Part shown: positions 1 through 8,144 of the stretch, in pieces
Layout of the letters: the number at the start of each line of letters is the position of its first letter
Position numbering within the stretch: the first letter of the stretch is position 1
NCBI RefSeq assembly: GCF_000379965.1
Contig: NZ_KB904327.1
Coordinates: forward strand, 372,001 to 436,000
Direction: 5' to 3'
From: Hoylesella nanceiensis DSM 19126 = JCM 15639
GTDB lineage: Bacteria > Bacteroidota > Bacteroidia > Bacteroidales > Bacteroidaceae
DNA length: 64,000 nt
The notes under the pieces: model-generated
Seen by the model: only the letters and a program-made list of their open reading frames with translations
Databases searched by the model: none
What the model was told of the DNA's origin: nothing
Program-made: the position numbers and the translations under genes

Positions 1-840
1 TGCAAGAGCTCTTTCTACTAAATCCAATCCTTCTGAATAATTATCTTCACTAGCATAGAATGAAATTAGTCGTGAAAAGAAAAAAGGAGAAACAGGATAT
101 TTATCAAATCCTTCTCTCAATGTTTGCTCATAACGAACTGTATCTTTATTCATTTTATAAATCTCAGAAAGATATTGAAGTGTATTAGCATGGTGAGTAG
201 AATCCGTAAGAGCCAAAGGTGCATAACAAAGAGCTTTGTTTGCATCTTGTATTTTATAGCCACAGAACACTGTCCAATAAGCTGCTTCAGGCAAATATTT
301 GTCTTTTTGTGGAAGATTATAAGAGCTAAATATCGCATGCTGTGCAGTAGTTATATAAAGACTCAATAAATCAAAGCCATTATTATAGTCTTTCTTACGA
401 ATAAAGAACACTCCCCCATTAAACAAATTAGCTCGAGTACTCAATAACATATTGGCATATTTCTCACGAGATTTGTTTATTTCTTTTGGGGGGTTATTAT
501 CCTTTACTTGAATAGAATCAAAACAAATAGCTACTTTAAACATTTCAGCTATATTGTTATAGAACAGAGTTGTGTCACAAGGACGCTTTAGATAAAGAGC
601 TTCATTGCCATTTAAATATCTCTTATTCAATACATCAAACAGTGTATTCCAAACTTTATCATTATGTGTATTTGCAGAATCTTTAAGTAAGTCCCGCATG
701 ATCTGTTCTGCTTGATTTAAATTGTTTGATTTCTTTATCATTTGCTTCACTTGAGAAATTTCTTTCTTTTGTGCCATGAGTGATAGCGAACATCCTGCAA
801 ATAATAGTATAATCAATAATTGTATTCTTATTTTTTTCAT
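1..840 (-). CDS. TPR-type exported protein, C-terminal part cut by window edge
   Basis: The frame is open from an ATG at 838-840 down to base 1, giving the first 280 residues; the stop lies outside the window. The N-terminus (MKKIRIQLLIILLFAGCS) is a signal peptide. It carries a possible lipobox (FAGC), but a later cleavage after MAQ is also possible. The rest is helical with tetratricopeptide-like repeats (for example a stretch with YASEDNYSEGLDLVERALA at the window edge). It follows the next TPR gene (850-1929) with a 9 bp gap on the same strand, so the two are probably cotranscribed. The specific role is unknown; TPR proteins usually scaffold protein complexes, here in the envelope. Confidence 0.8.
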   Translation of the reverse strand, partial: MKKIRIQLLIILLFAGCSLSLMAQKKEISQVKQMIKKSNNLNQAEQIMRDLLKDSANTHNDKVWNTLFDVLNKRYLNGNEALYLKRPCDTTLFYNNIAEMFKVAICFDSIQVKDNNPPKEINKSREKYANMLLSTRANLFNGGVFFIRKKDYNNGFDLLSLYITTAQHAIFSSYNLPQKDKYLPEAAYWTVFCGYKIQDANKALCYAPLALTDSTHHANTLQYLSEIYKMNKDTVRYEQTLREGFDKYPVSPFFFSRLISFYASEDNYSEGLDLVERALA

Positions 841-849
841 CTTCTTATA

Positions 850-1929
850 TTATTTTTCTGTAGGCATTATCTTTGCAAGTGATTTCAATGCTGCCCTATC
901 TTTCAATGCATAAAGAACTACATAAAGTGGATTTCTCCAATCCACTTCCTTATATTCTGGATCTTTTTCTTTAACAAGTTCTAAGTTCTTACGTGCTATA
1001 TTTAAATCATCTCTAATCTGTCTTTGCTGTTCTTGGGTGAAACGTTTGCTTGTTTCTTTTATATTATCACGATACTCAAAGGCTTTAGAGCTATAACTTA
1101 TGCCAATGTTGTATAACAAATGAATAGACGATCCACCTAATTTTTCAGCCGAAGTAAAAGCTTCTATTGCCTCATTCCATTTCTTTTTACTCATCATAAT
1201 CTCTCCCCACAACAATAAAACTTTTACGTTTTTAGGATCACGCAACAACTCTTCGTTTGTAAATTGTTCTAGCTCTGCAGCATATTGTGGTTGAGATAGA
1301 TATTCGATTATTAAGTGAAAGAAAAGCGGATTGTTGGGATTTGTTGTATGAAGATTTAGCAAAGCCAATAGATATACTGTTGAATCGGTTGGTGTTTCAA
1401 TTTGTTCTTTCATACACAGCACCTTTAATTCTGCAGACTTTTCTGCCCAATCTTTAAACAAGAGTGACTTATCTACATAAAAATCAGCATCCTTATATTT
1501 TTTATTTGAATAAAAATGTGAAGCTGCATTATAGAATATTGCGCCCAAATTATCTTGATTTAGTTTGAATAGTGATGACGAAGCACTTTCTATAATTACA
1601 TTAGTGATATACTTACGAGTAGCAAAACTTAAAGCAGTATCTTGTAGCTTTGAAAGTAACTTCGTTCGAAGAGACACCAAACGATCTTTATTTTGTGCAA
1701 CATAAGCACGATGAACAGCATCTTGTTTCTCACACTCTAATCCTAAAAGAATGGCATTTGCTGCTTTCATATAATACTGGTTAGAATCTTTCTCCAAAGC
1801 AATACTACTCAAGAGACTATTCAATTGTTCATTTATTTGCGGTGTTTTATCTTGCTTCTTTTGTGAAGATGCAAACAACATAAACGCATTGAGCATCAAT
1901 ATTATAATAAGTTTTATTCGTCTTTTCAT
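850..1929 (-). CDS. TPR-repeat exported protein
   Basis: A 359-residue protein starting MKRRIKLIIILMLNAFMLFASSQ, a clear signal peptide with no lipobox cysteine. The mature part is helical; at about residues 225-290 there is a recognisable TPR unit (LLLWGEIMMSKKKWNEAIEAFTSAEK is split here between helices A and B). Charged helices follow (IRDDLNIARKNLELVKEKDP), a layout common in Bacteroidetes periplasmic TPR proteins. It lies 9 bp upstream of the partial TPR gene at the window edge and probably forms a two-gene unit with it. No enzyme motif is visible, so the function is unassigned. Confidence 0.8.
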   Translation of the reverse strand: MKRRIKLIIILMLNAFMLFASSQKKQDKTPQINEQLNSLLSSIALEKDSNQYYMKAANAILLGLECEKQDAVHRAYVAQNKDRLVSLRTKLLSKLQDTALSFATRKYITNVIIESASSSLFKLNQDNLGAIFYNAASHFYSNKKYKDADFYVDKSLLFKDWAEKSAELKVLCMKEQIETPTDSTVYLLALLNLHTTNPNNPLFFHLIIEYLSQPQYAAELEQFTNEELLRDPKNVKVLLLWGEIMMSKKKWNEAIEAFTSAEKLGGSSIHLLYNIGISYSSKAFEYRDNIKETSKRFTQEQQRQIRDDLNIARKNLELVKEKDPEYKEVDWRNPLYVVLYALKDRAALKSLAKIMPTEK

Positions 1930-1977
1930 ATAAAGTGTATTTAAAAAGAATGTCTATTACACAGAAAAACATTCCAT

Positions 1978-2574
1978 CTACTTTGTGCTTTCTATATGAT
2001 ATTGCAAATGTTTCATTGCATGCCCACCCCAAGTAGAATCATTAACATATTGGAAACCTACTTTAGAATAGAGCATTTCGGCTAAAGGATTATTACAATC
2101 AACCAATAATCCCACGTGATCGATATGGAGATTACGAGCTTTTTCAATTGTTGCTTTGAGCAATTTTTGAGCTATCCCTCTTCCTCTAAAAGACTTATTT
2201 ACAGCTAAGCTATCTACATATAACTCTCCTTCTTGCGTTTCATCATCCATATTGGCAAAGTCTCTGTTAAATCGTTTCTTTGCCATTTCGATGAATTTAG
2301 AACGCAATCGACGCAAATCTTTACCATCATACGACACACATACTCCCACAACTTCTTCATTATGCAAAGCAACTAGAGTGTTGGTATAACTATATTGCGA
2401 TTGCTCATCATTCACCAAACAAATCATTGCTTGCTTAAAATCATCAAGAGTTTGGTTCTCTCCTACAAAAAACAAACAGCACTCGTCTGTCATTGCAGTC
2501 ATAATTAATTGTGCAATCGATTCTGCTTGTTCTTTTACTGCAGGTTGAATGGTTATTTTATGTATTGCGTTCAT
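1978..2574 (-). CDS. GNAT family N-acetyltransferase
   Basis: A 198-residue protein with the GNAT fold. The acetyl-CoA-binding motif A is visible as LYVDSLAVNKSFRGRGIAQKLL at about residues 117-138 (the Q/RxxGxG/A loop is RGRGIA). A motif B-like segment follows (GLLVDCNNPLAEMLYSKVGF), ending in the typical YxxxGF signature. It would transfer an acetyl group from acetyl-CoA to an amine of a small molecule or protein; the substrate cannot be read from sequence. A promoter-like TACCTTTG on the minus strand lies about 20 bp upstream. The TPR gene starting at 1929 lies 48 bp downstream on the same strand. Confidence 0.85.
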   Translation of the reverse strand: MNAIHKITIQPAVKEQAESIAQLIMTAMTDECCLFFVGENQTLDDFKQAMICLVNDEQSQYSYTNTLVALHNEEVVGVCVSYDGKDLRRLRSKFIEMAKKRFNRDFANMDDETQEGELYVDSLAVNKSFRGRGIAQKLLKATIEKARNLHIDHVGLLVDCNNPLAEMLYSKVGFQYVNDSTWGGHAMKHLQYHIESTK

Positions 2575-2594
2575 TAATATCCTTTTATCCCAAA

Positions 2595-2602
2595 CAAAGG
2601 TA
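2595..2602 (-). promoter_or_regulatory. Bacteroidetes -7 promoter element for the GNAT gene
   Basis: The plus strand reads CAAAGGTA, so the minus strand carries TACCTTTG, an exact match to the TAnnTTTG -7 element used by the Bacteroidetes primary sigma factor. It sits 20 bases upstream of the GNAT start codon. No clean TTTG -33 box is seen at the expected distance, only a CAAG on the plus strand. Confidence 0.5.
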
Positions 2603-2688
2603 ATAACTATTCTTTAATTAAGCAAGTCATGCAGTGTGTTTTTCCTTTTCATCTGCTTTATCGGCTCTACACAAGCAGGAAATCTCAC

Positions 2689-2800
2689 AAAATCAATGCT
2701 TTTACGACATAAGAGTAATGCTATTAAGATGCAAAAGCAATGTTATTATACTGTAAAAACAAAGCTTTTATGAAGCTATAAAAATACAATACAAAAGCCT
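2689..2800. repeat. 22-bp phased A-tract repeat array, copy 1
   Basis: Units of exactly 22 bp begin at 2689, 2711, 2733 and 2755, with a degraded unit after 2777. Each starts with an A-tract followed by a variant of AAAAGCAATGCTNTTA and a variable 6-base tail. The units are imperfect (for example AAGAGTAATGCTATTA and AAAAGCAATGTTATTA), so this is a degenerate tandem repeat and not a CRISPR. The same unit with the same period recurs in four other gaps of this window. The gap 2575-2978 holds nothing else except the GNAT promoter and a stem-loop near nadE. Function is unknown. Confidence 0.7.
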
Positions 2801-2873
2801 ATCCTTTTGAAATTTATTTTAAAGGAAATTGACTTTAAACTATATTGGGTTTGAAACAAAAGAGATATAAACA

Positions 2874-2951
2874 AGAATAGTTGTAAGAACACCTTTGCTT
2901 TTAGGAATGAAACAAGCTTTTTAAACAAATGATGCGTTCCACAACTATTCT
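2874..2951 (-). other. Long-range stem-loop downstream of nadE
   Basis: AGAATAGTTGT at 2874-2884 is perfectly complementary to ACAACTATTCT at 2941-2951. An interior extension (GGAAC against GTTC plus one bulge) brings the stem to about 16 pairs around a loop of some 45 bases. It lies 28 bp beyond the nadE stop on the transcribed strand, so it could be a 3'-UTR structure, a terminator-like element or part of a small RNA. A classical run of U after the stem is weak (TGTTTATA), so a simple intrinsic terminator is not certain. Confidence 0.4.
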
Positions 2952-2978
2952 GATTATAAATATAAAATTGTGTCTTAT

Positions 2979-4943
2979 TTAGTCTGCAATGCGTTCTAAT
3001 TCATCTAACCATAACTGCACAGCAGCATCGCTAGGCATACGCCAATCGCCTCTTGGACTTAGACTAACGCTACCTACTTTTGGTCCATCTGGCAAACAAG
3101 AGCGTTTGAATTGTTGTGAGAAGAAACGACGCACAAATACTTCTAACCACGCTTTAATAGTGGTGTTAGAGTACGACTTCTCTGCATTTCCATCCACATC
3201 AAAGGCATTACATGCTAAATAATAAATCTTTTCAGGAGTGAAACCATGGCGAAGGAAATGATAAAGGAAGAAGTCGTGTAGTTCATAAGGCCCTACTAAA
3301 TCTTCTGTTTTCTGTTTAATTTCGCCTGATTCATTAGCTGGAATTAACTCAGGACTAATTGGAGTGTGCACAATATCAAGCAATATATCTTTTATATTGG
3401 CCATTTGTGGTAGTGTTGCAACATGTTGAACAAGGTGCAATATCAAAGTCTTAGGCACACTTGCATTCACTCCATACATACTCATATGGTCGCCATTATA
3501 GGTTGCCCAGCCCAAAGCCAATTCGCTTAAGTCACCAGTTCCTACAACAATAGCATTAAGTTTGTTGCTTAAATCCATCAATATTTGTGTTCTTTCTCGT
3601 GCTTGTGAATTTTCATAAGTAGCATCATGAACGGTAATATCGTGTTGAATATCCTCAAAATGCTGAAGAACACTTTTTGAAATATTAATCTCTCTACTTG
3701 TAATTCCTAGCTTATTCATCAACTCAAGCGCATTATTATAGGTGCGATCAGTTGTTCCAAAGCCTGGCATTGTTACGCCAATAATACCTTTTCTATCTAG
3801 ATTGAGCTTATCAAAAGCCAATATACACACCAAAAGAGCAAGTGTAGAATCGAGTCCTCCGCTTATTCCTATAACTACACTCTTGCCATTTATGTGCTTT
3901 AAACGTTTCACTAAGCCAAGAGCTTGTATGTTTAATATATCGCTAAAGCTTTGCTCTCTCTCCTCACCTGTTGGTATAAAAGGATGTGGATCAATTGCTC
4001 TTTCTAACTCAAAGACGTTGGTTTCCCGTTCAAAACAAGGAATAATGTCAATTTGTTCGATGCCTAATTCCGATGAACGTTGTGCATTGATGTAAGTAGT
4101 ATTATCTCTTCTTTCACTTCGAAGCATTTCAACGTCAATCTGAGTAGTAACCATTTGACTTTCAAGAGAGAAACGTTTTCCTGAAGCTATCAATCTACCA
4201 TTTTCATATATCAATGCATTTCCACCAAAAACAAGATCTTGTGTGCTTTCTCCAAAGCCACTTCCACTATAGATATAGCCACAAATAGTACGAGCACTTT
4301 GTTGAGAAAGCAAGCTTTTTAAATAGTTATGCTTTCCAATAAGCTCATCGCTAGCCGATAGATTGAATATAATATCAGCTCCACTTAATGTTAATCGGTT
4401 GCTAGGAGGAATGGGTGCCCACACGTCTTCGCATATTTCTATTCCAAAAAGAACTCCACTTGCAGTGCTAAAAAGCTTTGGTTTTGCCGAGATTAAAAGT
4501 TTTTGATCGGCAATTACAACTTCTGTTGGACGCAAGTCTTGTGAAGATGCAAACCAACGTTTCTCATAAAACTCACCATAGTTAGGCAAATAAGTTTTAG
4601 GAATCACTCCAAGTATCTTGCCATTTTGCAACACAACAGCCACATTGAGTAACAAATCGCCCACCTTTAGTGGTAAACCTATAATAGAGATAAGATCGAA
4701 CTGCTTTGTTTGCTCCATATAATAGCAAAGCGCTTGCTCTGCCCCATTGATTAAAGCAGTTTGTCTAAACAAATCTTGACACGTATAACCCGTGATTGAA
4801 AGCTCTGGAAAAGCAATAATCTCAACGTGCTCTTTTTCTGCCTGTTCAGCTATTTTTAATATCTCATTGATATTATATTTGCAGTTAGCAACTTCTAAAG
4901 TAGGAGTTGTTGAGGCAACTTTTATAAATCCAAAATTATTCAT
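2979..4943 (-). CDS. nadE: Glutamine-dependent NAD+ synthetase
   Basis: A 654-residue two-domain enzyme that makes NAD+ from deamido-NAD+, ATP and glutamine in the cytosol. The N-terminal nitrilase-type glutaminase has the full triad: E47 (FPELSITGY), K116 (IPKTYLPNYGEFYE) and C171 (GIEICEDVW). The C-terminal synthetase domain has the PP-loop SGGLDST near residue 360, GTGDLSELALGW, and a C-terminal KVGSVSLSPRGDWRMP. Length fits the fused glutamine-dependent class. It is the last gene of the minus-strand run; its ATG overlaps the stop of the Smr gene by one base (TAATG), so translational coupling is likely. Confidence 0.95.
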   Translation of the reverse strand: MNNFGFIKVASTTPTLEVANCKYNINEILKIAEQAEKEHVEIIAFPELSITGYTCQDLFRQTALINGAEQALCYYMEQTKQFDLISIIGLPLKVGDLLLNVAVVLQNGKILGVIPKTYLPNYGEFYEKRWFASSQDLRPTEVVIADQKLLISAKPKLFSTASGVLFGIEICEDVWAPIPPSNRLTLSGADIIFNLSASDELIGKHNYLKSLLSQQSARTICGYIYSGSGFGESTQDLVFGGNALIYENGRLIASGKRFSLESQMVTTQIDVEMLRSERRDNTTYINAQRSSELGIEQIDIIPCFERETNVFELERAIDPHPFIPTGEEREQSFSDILNIQALGLVKRLKHINGKSVVIGISGGLDSTLALLVCILAFDKLNLDRKGIIGVTMPGFGTTDRTYNNALELMNKLGITSREINISKSVLQHFEDIQHDITVHDATYENSQARERTQILMDLSNKLNAIVVGTGDLSELALGWATYNGDHMSMYGVNASVPKTLILHLVQHVATLPQMANIKDILLDIVHTPISPELIPANESGEIKQKTEDLVGPYELHDFFLYHFLRHGFTPEKIYYLACNAFDVDGNAEKSYSNTTIKAWLEVFVRRFFSQQFKRSCLPDGPKVGSVSLSPRGDWRMPSDAAVQLWLDELERIAD

Positions 4944-6133
4944 TACTTAATCGTTACTTGTGTTGCACCATAACCATATTCTTGAAATGATGCATCTTGA
5001 ACATTATTTTGTTTATATTTATAGCGTAGTTCATTGATGATTGCATTGCGTAGAATGCCTTCACCTTTGCCATGAATGAATACTATCTTTTGTCCTTTTT
5101 TACGACGATATTCCTTTAGTTTCTCACGGAATACATTGAGTTGATAGTTCAAAATGTCGGTACTTCCCATTCCTGCAGTAGTTTCTAGCAAAGCGTCAGC
5201 ATGCAAATCAACCACAACAATATCGTTGCCTTCCATGTCTGTTTTGATCTTCTCAATACTACTTGGTTGCTCTTTTCCACCTTTACTTGTAGAGTCGGTG
5301 ATAATAACATTAGTGTTATTGAATGAATCTGTATTTTTCTTAATCTCTTCAACAATGTTTTCTTGCTCAACTACAATTGTTTTAGGACATACATCATCTT
5401 TTACTATTGTATAAAGCAATGCATCTTGATCAAAAAAATCATTTTCTTTAAAAGTATTCTTTTTAAAGAATTTCACTGCATCAATACGTATTCTACTATC
5501 AATAGTTGGCTTAATTAAAAAGCTTTTACCTTCTTTATAAGCAAATAACTGCACAGCAACGTGAGCATAGTCGTTTAATTGGTCTTTAGATATATCTTCA
5601 ATAAATATCTTAGTATTAGCTTCTACAATACCAACAGAACGCAAAACCCAGCTTTCTTCTTGTGCAACTAGATAAGAATAATTGATGTTATAGTTCGAAT
5701 CATTCACCAAATAGCATTTAAAAGTGGTATTATTATTAAAATCTTCTTCGAGTGGAAGAAAGGCTAAATAGGTAGAAATCTTATTTCCTCCCTTTCTTTC
5801 TTCAATGTGTTCTTTAAAGGTTATCTCTCTATCTGCAGGATCGTAATCAACAGAAGGATCATCGAATATCTCTTCATCTTCGTGCTGTGACAACATTGAT
5901 TTGATAGAACGATTATCCAATTCATCTGTTGTTTCTCCCTTATTTGTACTTGTTGCACCTATAACCTTTGCTGTACTATAGTCGTCGCTCTGTACAATTG
6001 CAATATCATTTAGTTGCATTGGTATTTCGAAGCCGTCTTCGTCTTCTACCAATACAATATTATTTTTCTTAAAAGCAACAATTTTTCCTCCTCCTATTTC
6101 GTTGAGGAATCTTACTTTATCTCCTATTTTCAT
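4943..6133 (-). CDS. DUF2027/Smr-domain protein (MutS2-like C-terminus)
   Basis: A 396-residue cytosolic protein. The N-terminus (KIGDKVRFLNEIGGGKIVAF) looks like a small beta-barrel followed by acidic linkers, and the middle (about 100-240) matches the Bacteroidetes DUF2027 region. The C-terminal 80 residues form a Smr domain with VVDLHADALL and the diagnostic FIHGKGEGILRNAI loop (HGKGxG); Smr domains nick or bind nucleic acid in MutS2-type proteins. There is no MutS ATPase, so this is a stand-alone Smr protein. It lies between queA and nadE with gaps of 23 bp and a 1-base overlap. The nucleic acid target is unknown. Confidence 0.85.
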   Translation of the reverse strand: MKIGDKVRFLNEIGGGKIVAFKKNNIVLVEDEDGFEIPMQLNDIAIVQSDDYSTAKVIGATSTNKGETTDELDNRSIKSMLSQHEDEEIFDDPSVDYDPADREITFKEHIEERKGGNKISTYLAFLPLEEDFNNNTTFKCYLVNDSNYNINYSYLVAQEESWVLRSVGIVEANTKIFIEDISKDQLNDYAHVAVQLFAYKEGKSFLIKPTIDSRIRIDAVKFFKKNTFKENDFFDQDALLYTIVKDDVCPKTIVVEQENIVEEIKKNTDSFNNTNVIITDSTSKGGKEQPSSIEKIKTDMEGNDIVVVDLHADALLETTAGMGSTDILNYQLNVFREKLKEYRRKKGQKIVFIHGKGEGILRNAIINELRYKYKQNNVQDASFQEYGYGATQVTIK

Positions 6134-6156
6134 GTTTTAATTTTCCGTTTAATTAA

Positions 6157-7371
6157 TTATGGAATCAATAAAGAACTATCGCCATAGCTTAAGAATCTAA
6201 AATCATGTTCTAAGGCGTAGTTATATACTTTATGCCAATTATCACCAATAAACGCACTTACTAGCAATAGAAGAGTGCTTTGAGGCTGATGAAAATTGGT
6301 TACAAGCATCTTTACAATCTTATATTCATAGCCTGGAGCTATCATGATTTGAGTACTAGAATGAAGCGTATCTAAATCGTTATCTTCTAGATACTTAATG
6401 ATAGATTCTATAGCTTCGAAGGCTGTTATATTTGCTGTTTGTTCATAGGGTTCCCACTGTGTAACTGCCAATTGCTCGTCGGTTAGGTGAGGATTATTAT
6501 GAAGCTTTAAACCAATATAATAAAGGCTCTCGAGTGTTCGCACACTAGTTGTACCCACTGCAATGGCAGATGCGTTGAACTTACGAAGTGTTTCTAATGT
6601 TGATTTGCTTACACTTATATATTCTGTGTGCATATCGTGCTCGCTAATCAACTCGCTTTTAACAGGCTTGAAAGTTCCTGCTCCAACGTGAAGAGTAAGT
6701 TCTTCACGAACAATTCCTTTTTTATCAATTTCAGAGAGTACATCTTTAGTAAAATGAAGTCCTGCAGTTGGAGCTGCAACAGAACCTTTTATCTTAGAAT
6801 ATACCGTTTGGTATGTAGTCTTATCACTTTCTTGTGTATCTCTATTTAAATAAGGTGGAATAGGCAATTCGCCAATAACATCTATTAATTCTGCAAAAGA
6901 TAATGAGGTATCGTCCCAGCTTAAACGCACTTTATGGCTCGCTCCTATTTGTTCTAAACGCTCTGCCTTGATTGTTACAGAATGTCCATTTATATCAATC
7001 TCTTTAGTTAAAACGCCTTCTTTCCATTTCTTTAGATTACCAATCATACAGACCCAAACACATTCTTCTTTTGTTTGGAACATCAACTCATAATCGAATG
7101 GCTCTGCAGGCTCAAGCAAAAAGATTTCTATATGTGCACCACTCTGCTTTTGAAAATGCAATCGTGCTTGAATAACTTTTGTGTTATTAAAAACCATTAG
7201 AGCATTTTCTGGAAGAAAATTCACTATATTATAAAAGGTGTCTTCTACAATATTACCTTTATTATATATAAGTATCTTAGAGTGATCACGTTCTGCCTTT
7301 GGAAATTTTGCTATTCTTTCGTCGGGCAATTCATAGTTATAATCTTTTATAGATATCTCTTTTATATTCAT
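6157..7371 (-). CDS. queA: S-adenosylmethionine:tRNA ribosyltransferase-isomerase
   Basis: Transfers and isomerises the ribosyl part of S-adenosylmethionine onto preQ1 at the wobble base of tRNA to form epoxyqueuosine. Family signatures are visible: YELPDERIAKFPKAERDHSK at the start, then MVFNNTKVIQARL, AAPTAGLHFT and LHVGAGTFKPV, and near the C-terminus VTNFHQPQSTLLLLVSAF. I place the start at the ATG at 7369-7371 (MNIKEISIKDY), which removes 13 residues (MYKHYKENKEQAK) of an upstream extension that would overlap the PAP2 gene and has no family counterpart. That leaves 404 residues. The gap to the PAP2 gene is 31 bp. Confidence 0.93.
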   Translation of the reverse strand: MNIKEISIKDYNYELPDERIAKFPKAERDHSKILIYNKGNIVEDTFYNIVNFLPENALMVFNNTKVIQARLHFQKQSGAHIEIFLLEPAEPFDYELMFQTKEECVWVCMIGNLKKWKEGVLTKEIDINGHSVTIKAERLEQIGASHKVRLSWDDTSLSFAELIDVIGELPIPPYLNRDTQESDKTTYQTVYSKIKGSVAAPTAGLHFTKDVLSEIDKKGIVREELTLHVGAGTFKPVKSELISEHDMHTEYISVSKSTLETLRKFNASAIAVGTTSVRTLESLYYIGLKLHNNPHLTDEQLAVTQWEPYEQTANITAFEAIESIIKYLEDNDLDTLHSSTQIMIAPGYEYKIVKMLVTNFHQPQSTLLLLVSAFIGDNWHKVYNYALEHDFRFLSYGDSSLLIP

Positions 7372-7402
7372 TTTAGCTTGTTCTTTATTCTCTTTATAAT
7401 GT

Positions 7403-8098
7403 TTATACAAAACACAAAATACCTCTAAATATGGTATAAAGAATGATTAAACACATAACAATCAAAACCATTTCGATATCTGATATGGCATATCCTGTTG
7501 CGGTATATTGCGTTGAAAAGAATGATTTCTTAAATAATAATTTCTTACACACCTTATTATATAAGATGTAAACTGCTGCTCCTATGCAACCACCATATAA
7601 CAAACCAACTAACACATCTGATGGGAAATGGACGCCAAGGTATAGCCGTGTGTAACAATTAACAAATGACCAAAGAAGTATAAAGGAAGTGAAGAGTCTG
7701 TTCTTTATCAATAATGAGAAGAATATTGCAATAGAAAAGGTATTCGCAGCATGTGCAGAAAAGAAACTAAAGCTATTCTCATAGGTCCCTGGAAGAATAT
7801 CTAATAATTGTTTTAGCGATGGATCATTTATCGGACGCAATCGTTCTGCAAGTGGTTTTACTAGCAATTCAATTACTCCTCCATCTAAAATAAGACAGAA
7901 TGCAGCTCCCAATACAATTAAACCAATTTGTGCCATGGTTTCATTATTCTTCACTACTAGATAGAAAAGAGCAACGTAAAGAGGAATCCAGGTAAACCCT
8001 GAAGTCCAAGCTTGCATCATTCCATCTAGGAATAACGAATTGCTGCCATTAAAAAATAACAGTATTGCTCGGTCTATATTTATTAATGTATCAATCAA
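7403..8098 (-). CDS. PAP2-family membrane phosphatase
   Basis: A 231-residue polytopic membrane protein with the three phosphatase motifs of the PAP2 superfamily: KPLAERLRP (KxxxxxxRP), SFFSAHAANTF (a variant of PSGH with the catalytic histidine kept) and RLYLGVHFPSDV (RxxxxxHxxxD). Five or six hydrophobic helices surround them. Such enzymes dephosphorylate lipid phosphates (phosphatidic acid, undecaprenyl pyrophosphate or phosphatidylglycerophosphate); which one cannot be told here. It follows the batD-batE fusion by 46 bp and precedes queA, so it appears to be part of the same transcript. Confidence 0.88.
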   Translation of the reverse strand: MIDTLINIDRAILLFFNGSNSLFLDGMMQAWTSGFTWIPLYVALFYLVVKNNETMAQIGLIVLGAAFCLILDGGVIELLVKPLAERLRPINDPSLKQLLDILPGTYENSFSFFSAHAANTFSIAIFFSLLIKNRLFTSFILLWSFVNCYTRLYLGVHFPSDVLVGLLYGGCIGAAVYILYNKVCKKLLFKKSFFSTQYTATGYAISDIEMVLIVMCLIILYTIFRGILCFV

Positions 8099-8144
8099 AA
8101 TATTCTCCTTTTCTTTATTCTAAACAATAACTGCGACTCAAATA

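Noticed and set aside
124-369. 81-codon plus-strand frame near the left edge
   Set aside because: It is antisense to the partial TPR gene, which reads through without a stop.
2689-2800. CRISPR array
   Set aside because: Units are only 22 bp, directly adjacent without spacers and too diverged, and no cas gene is in the window.
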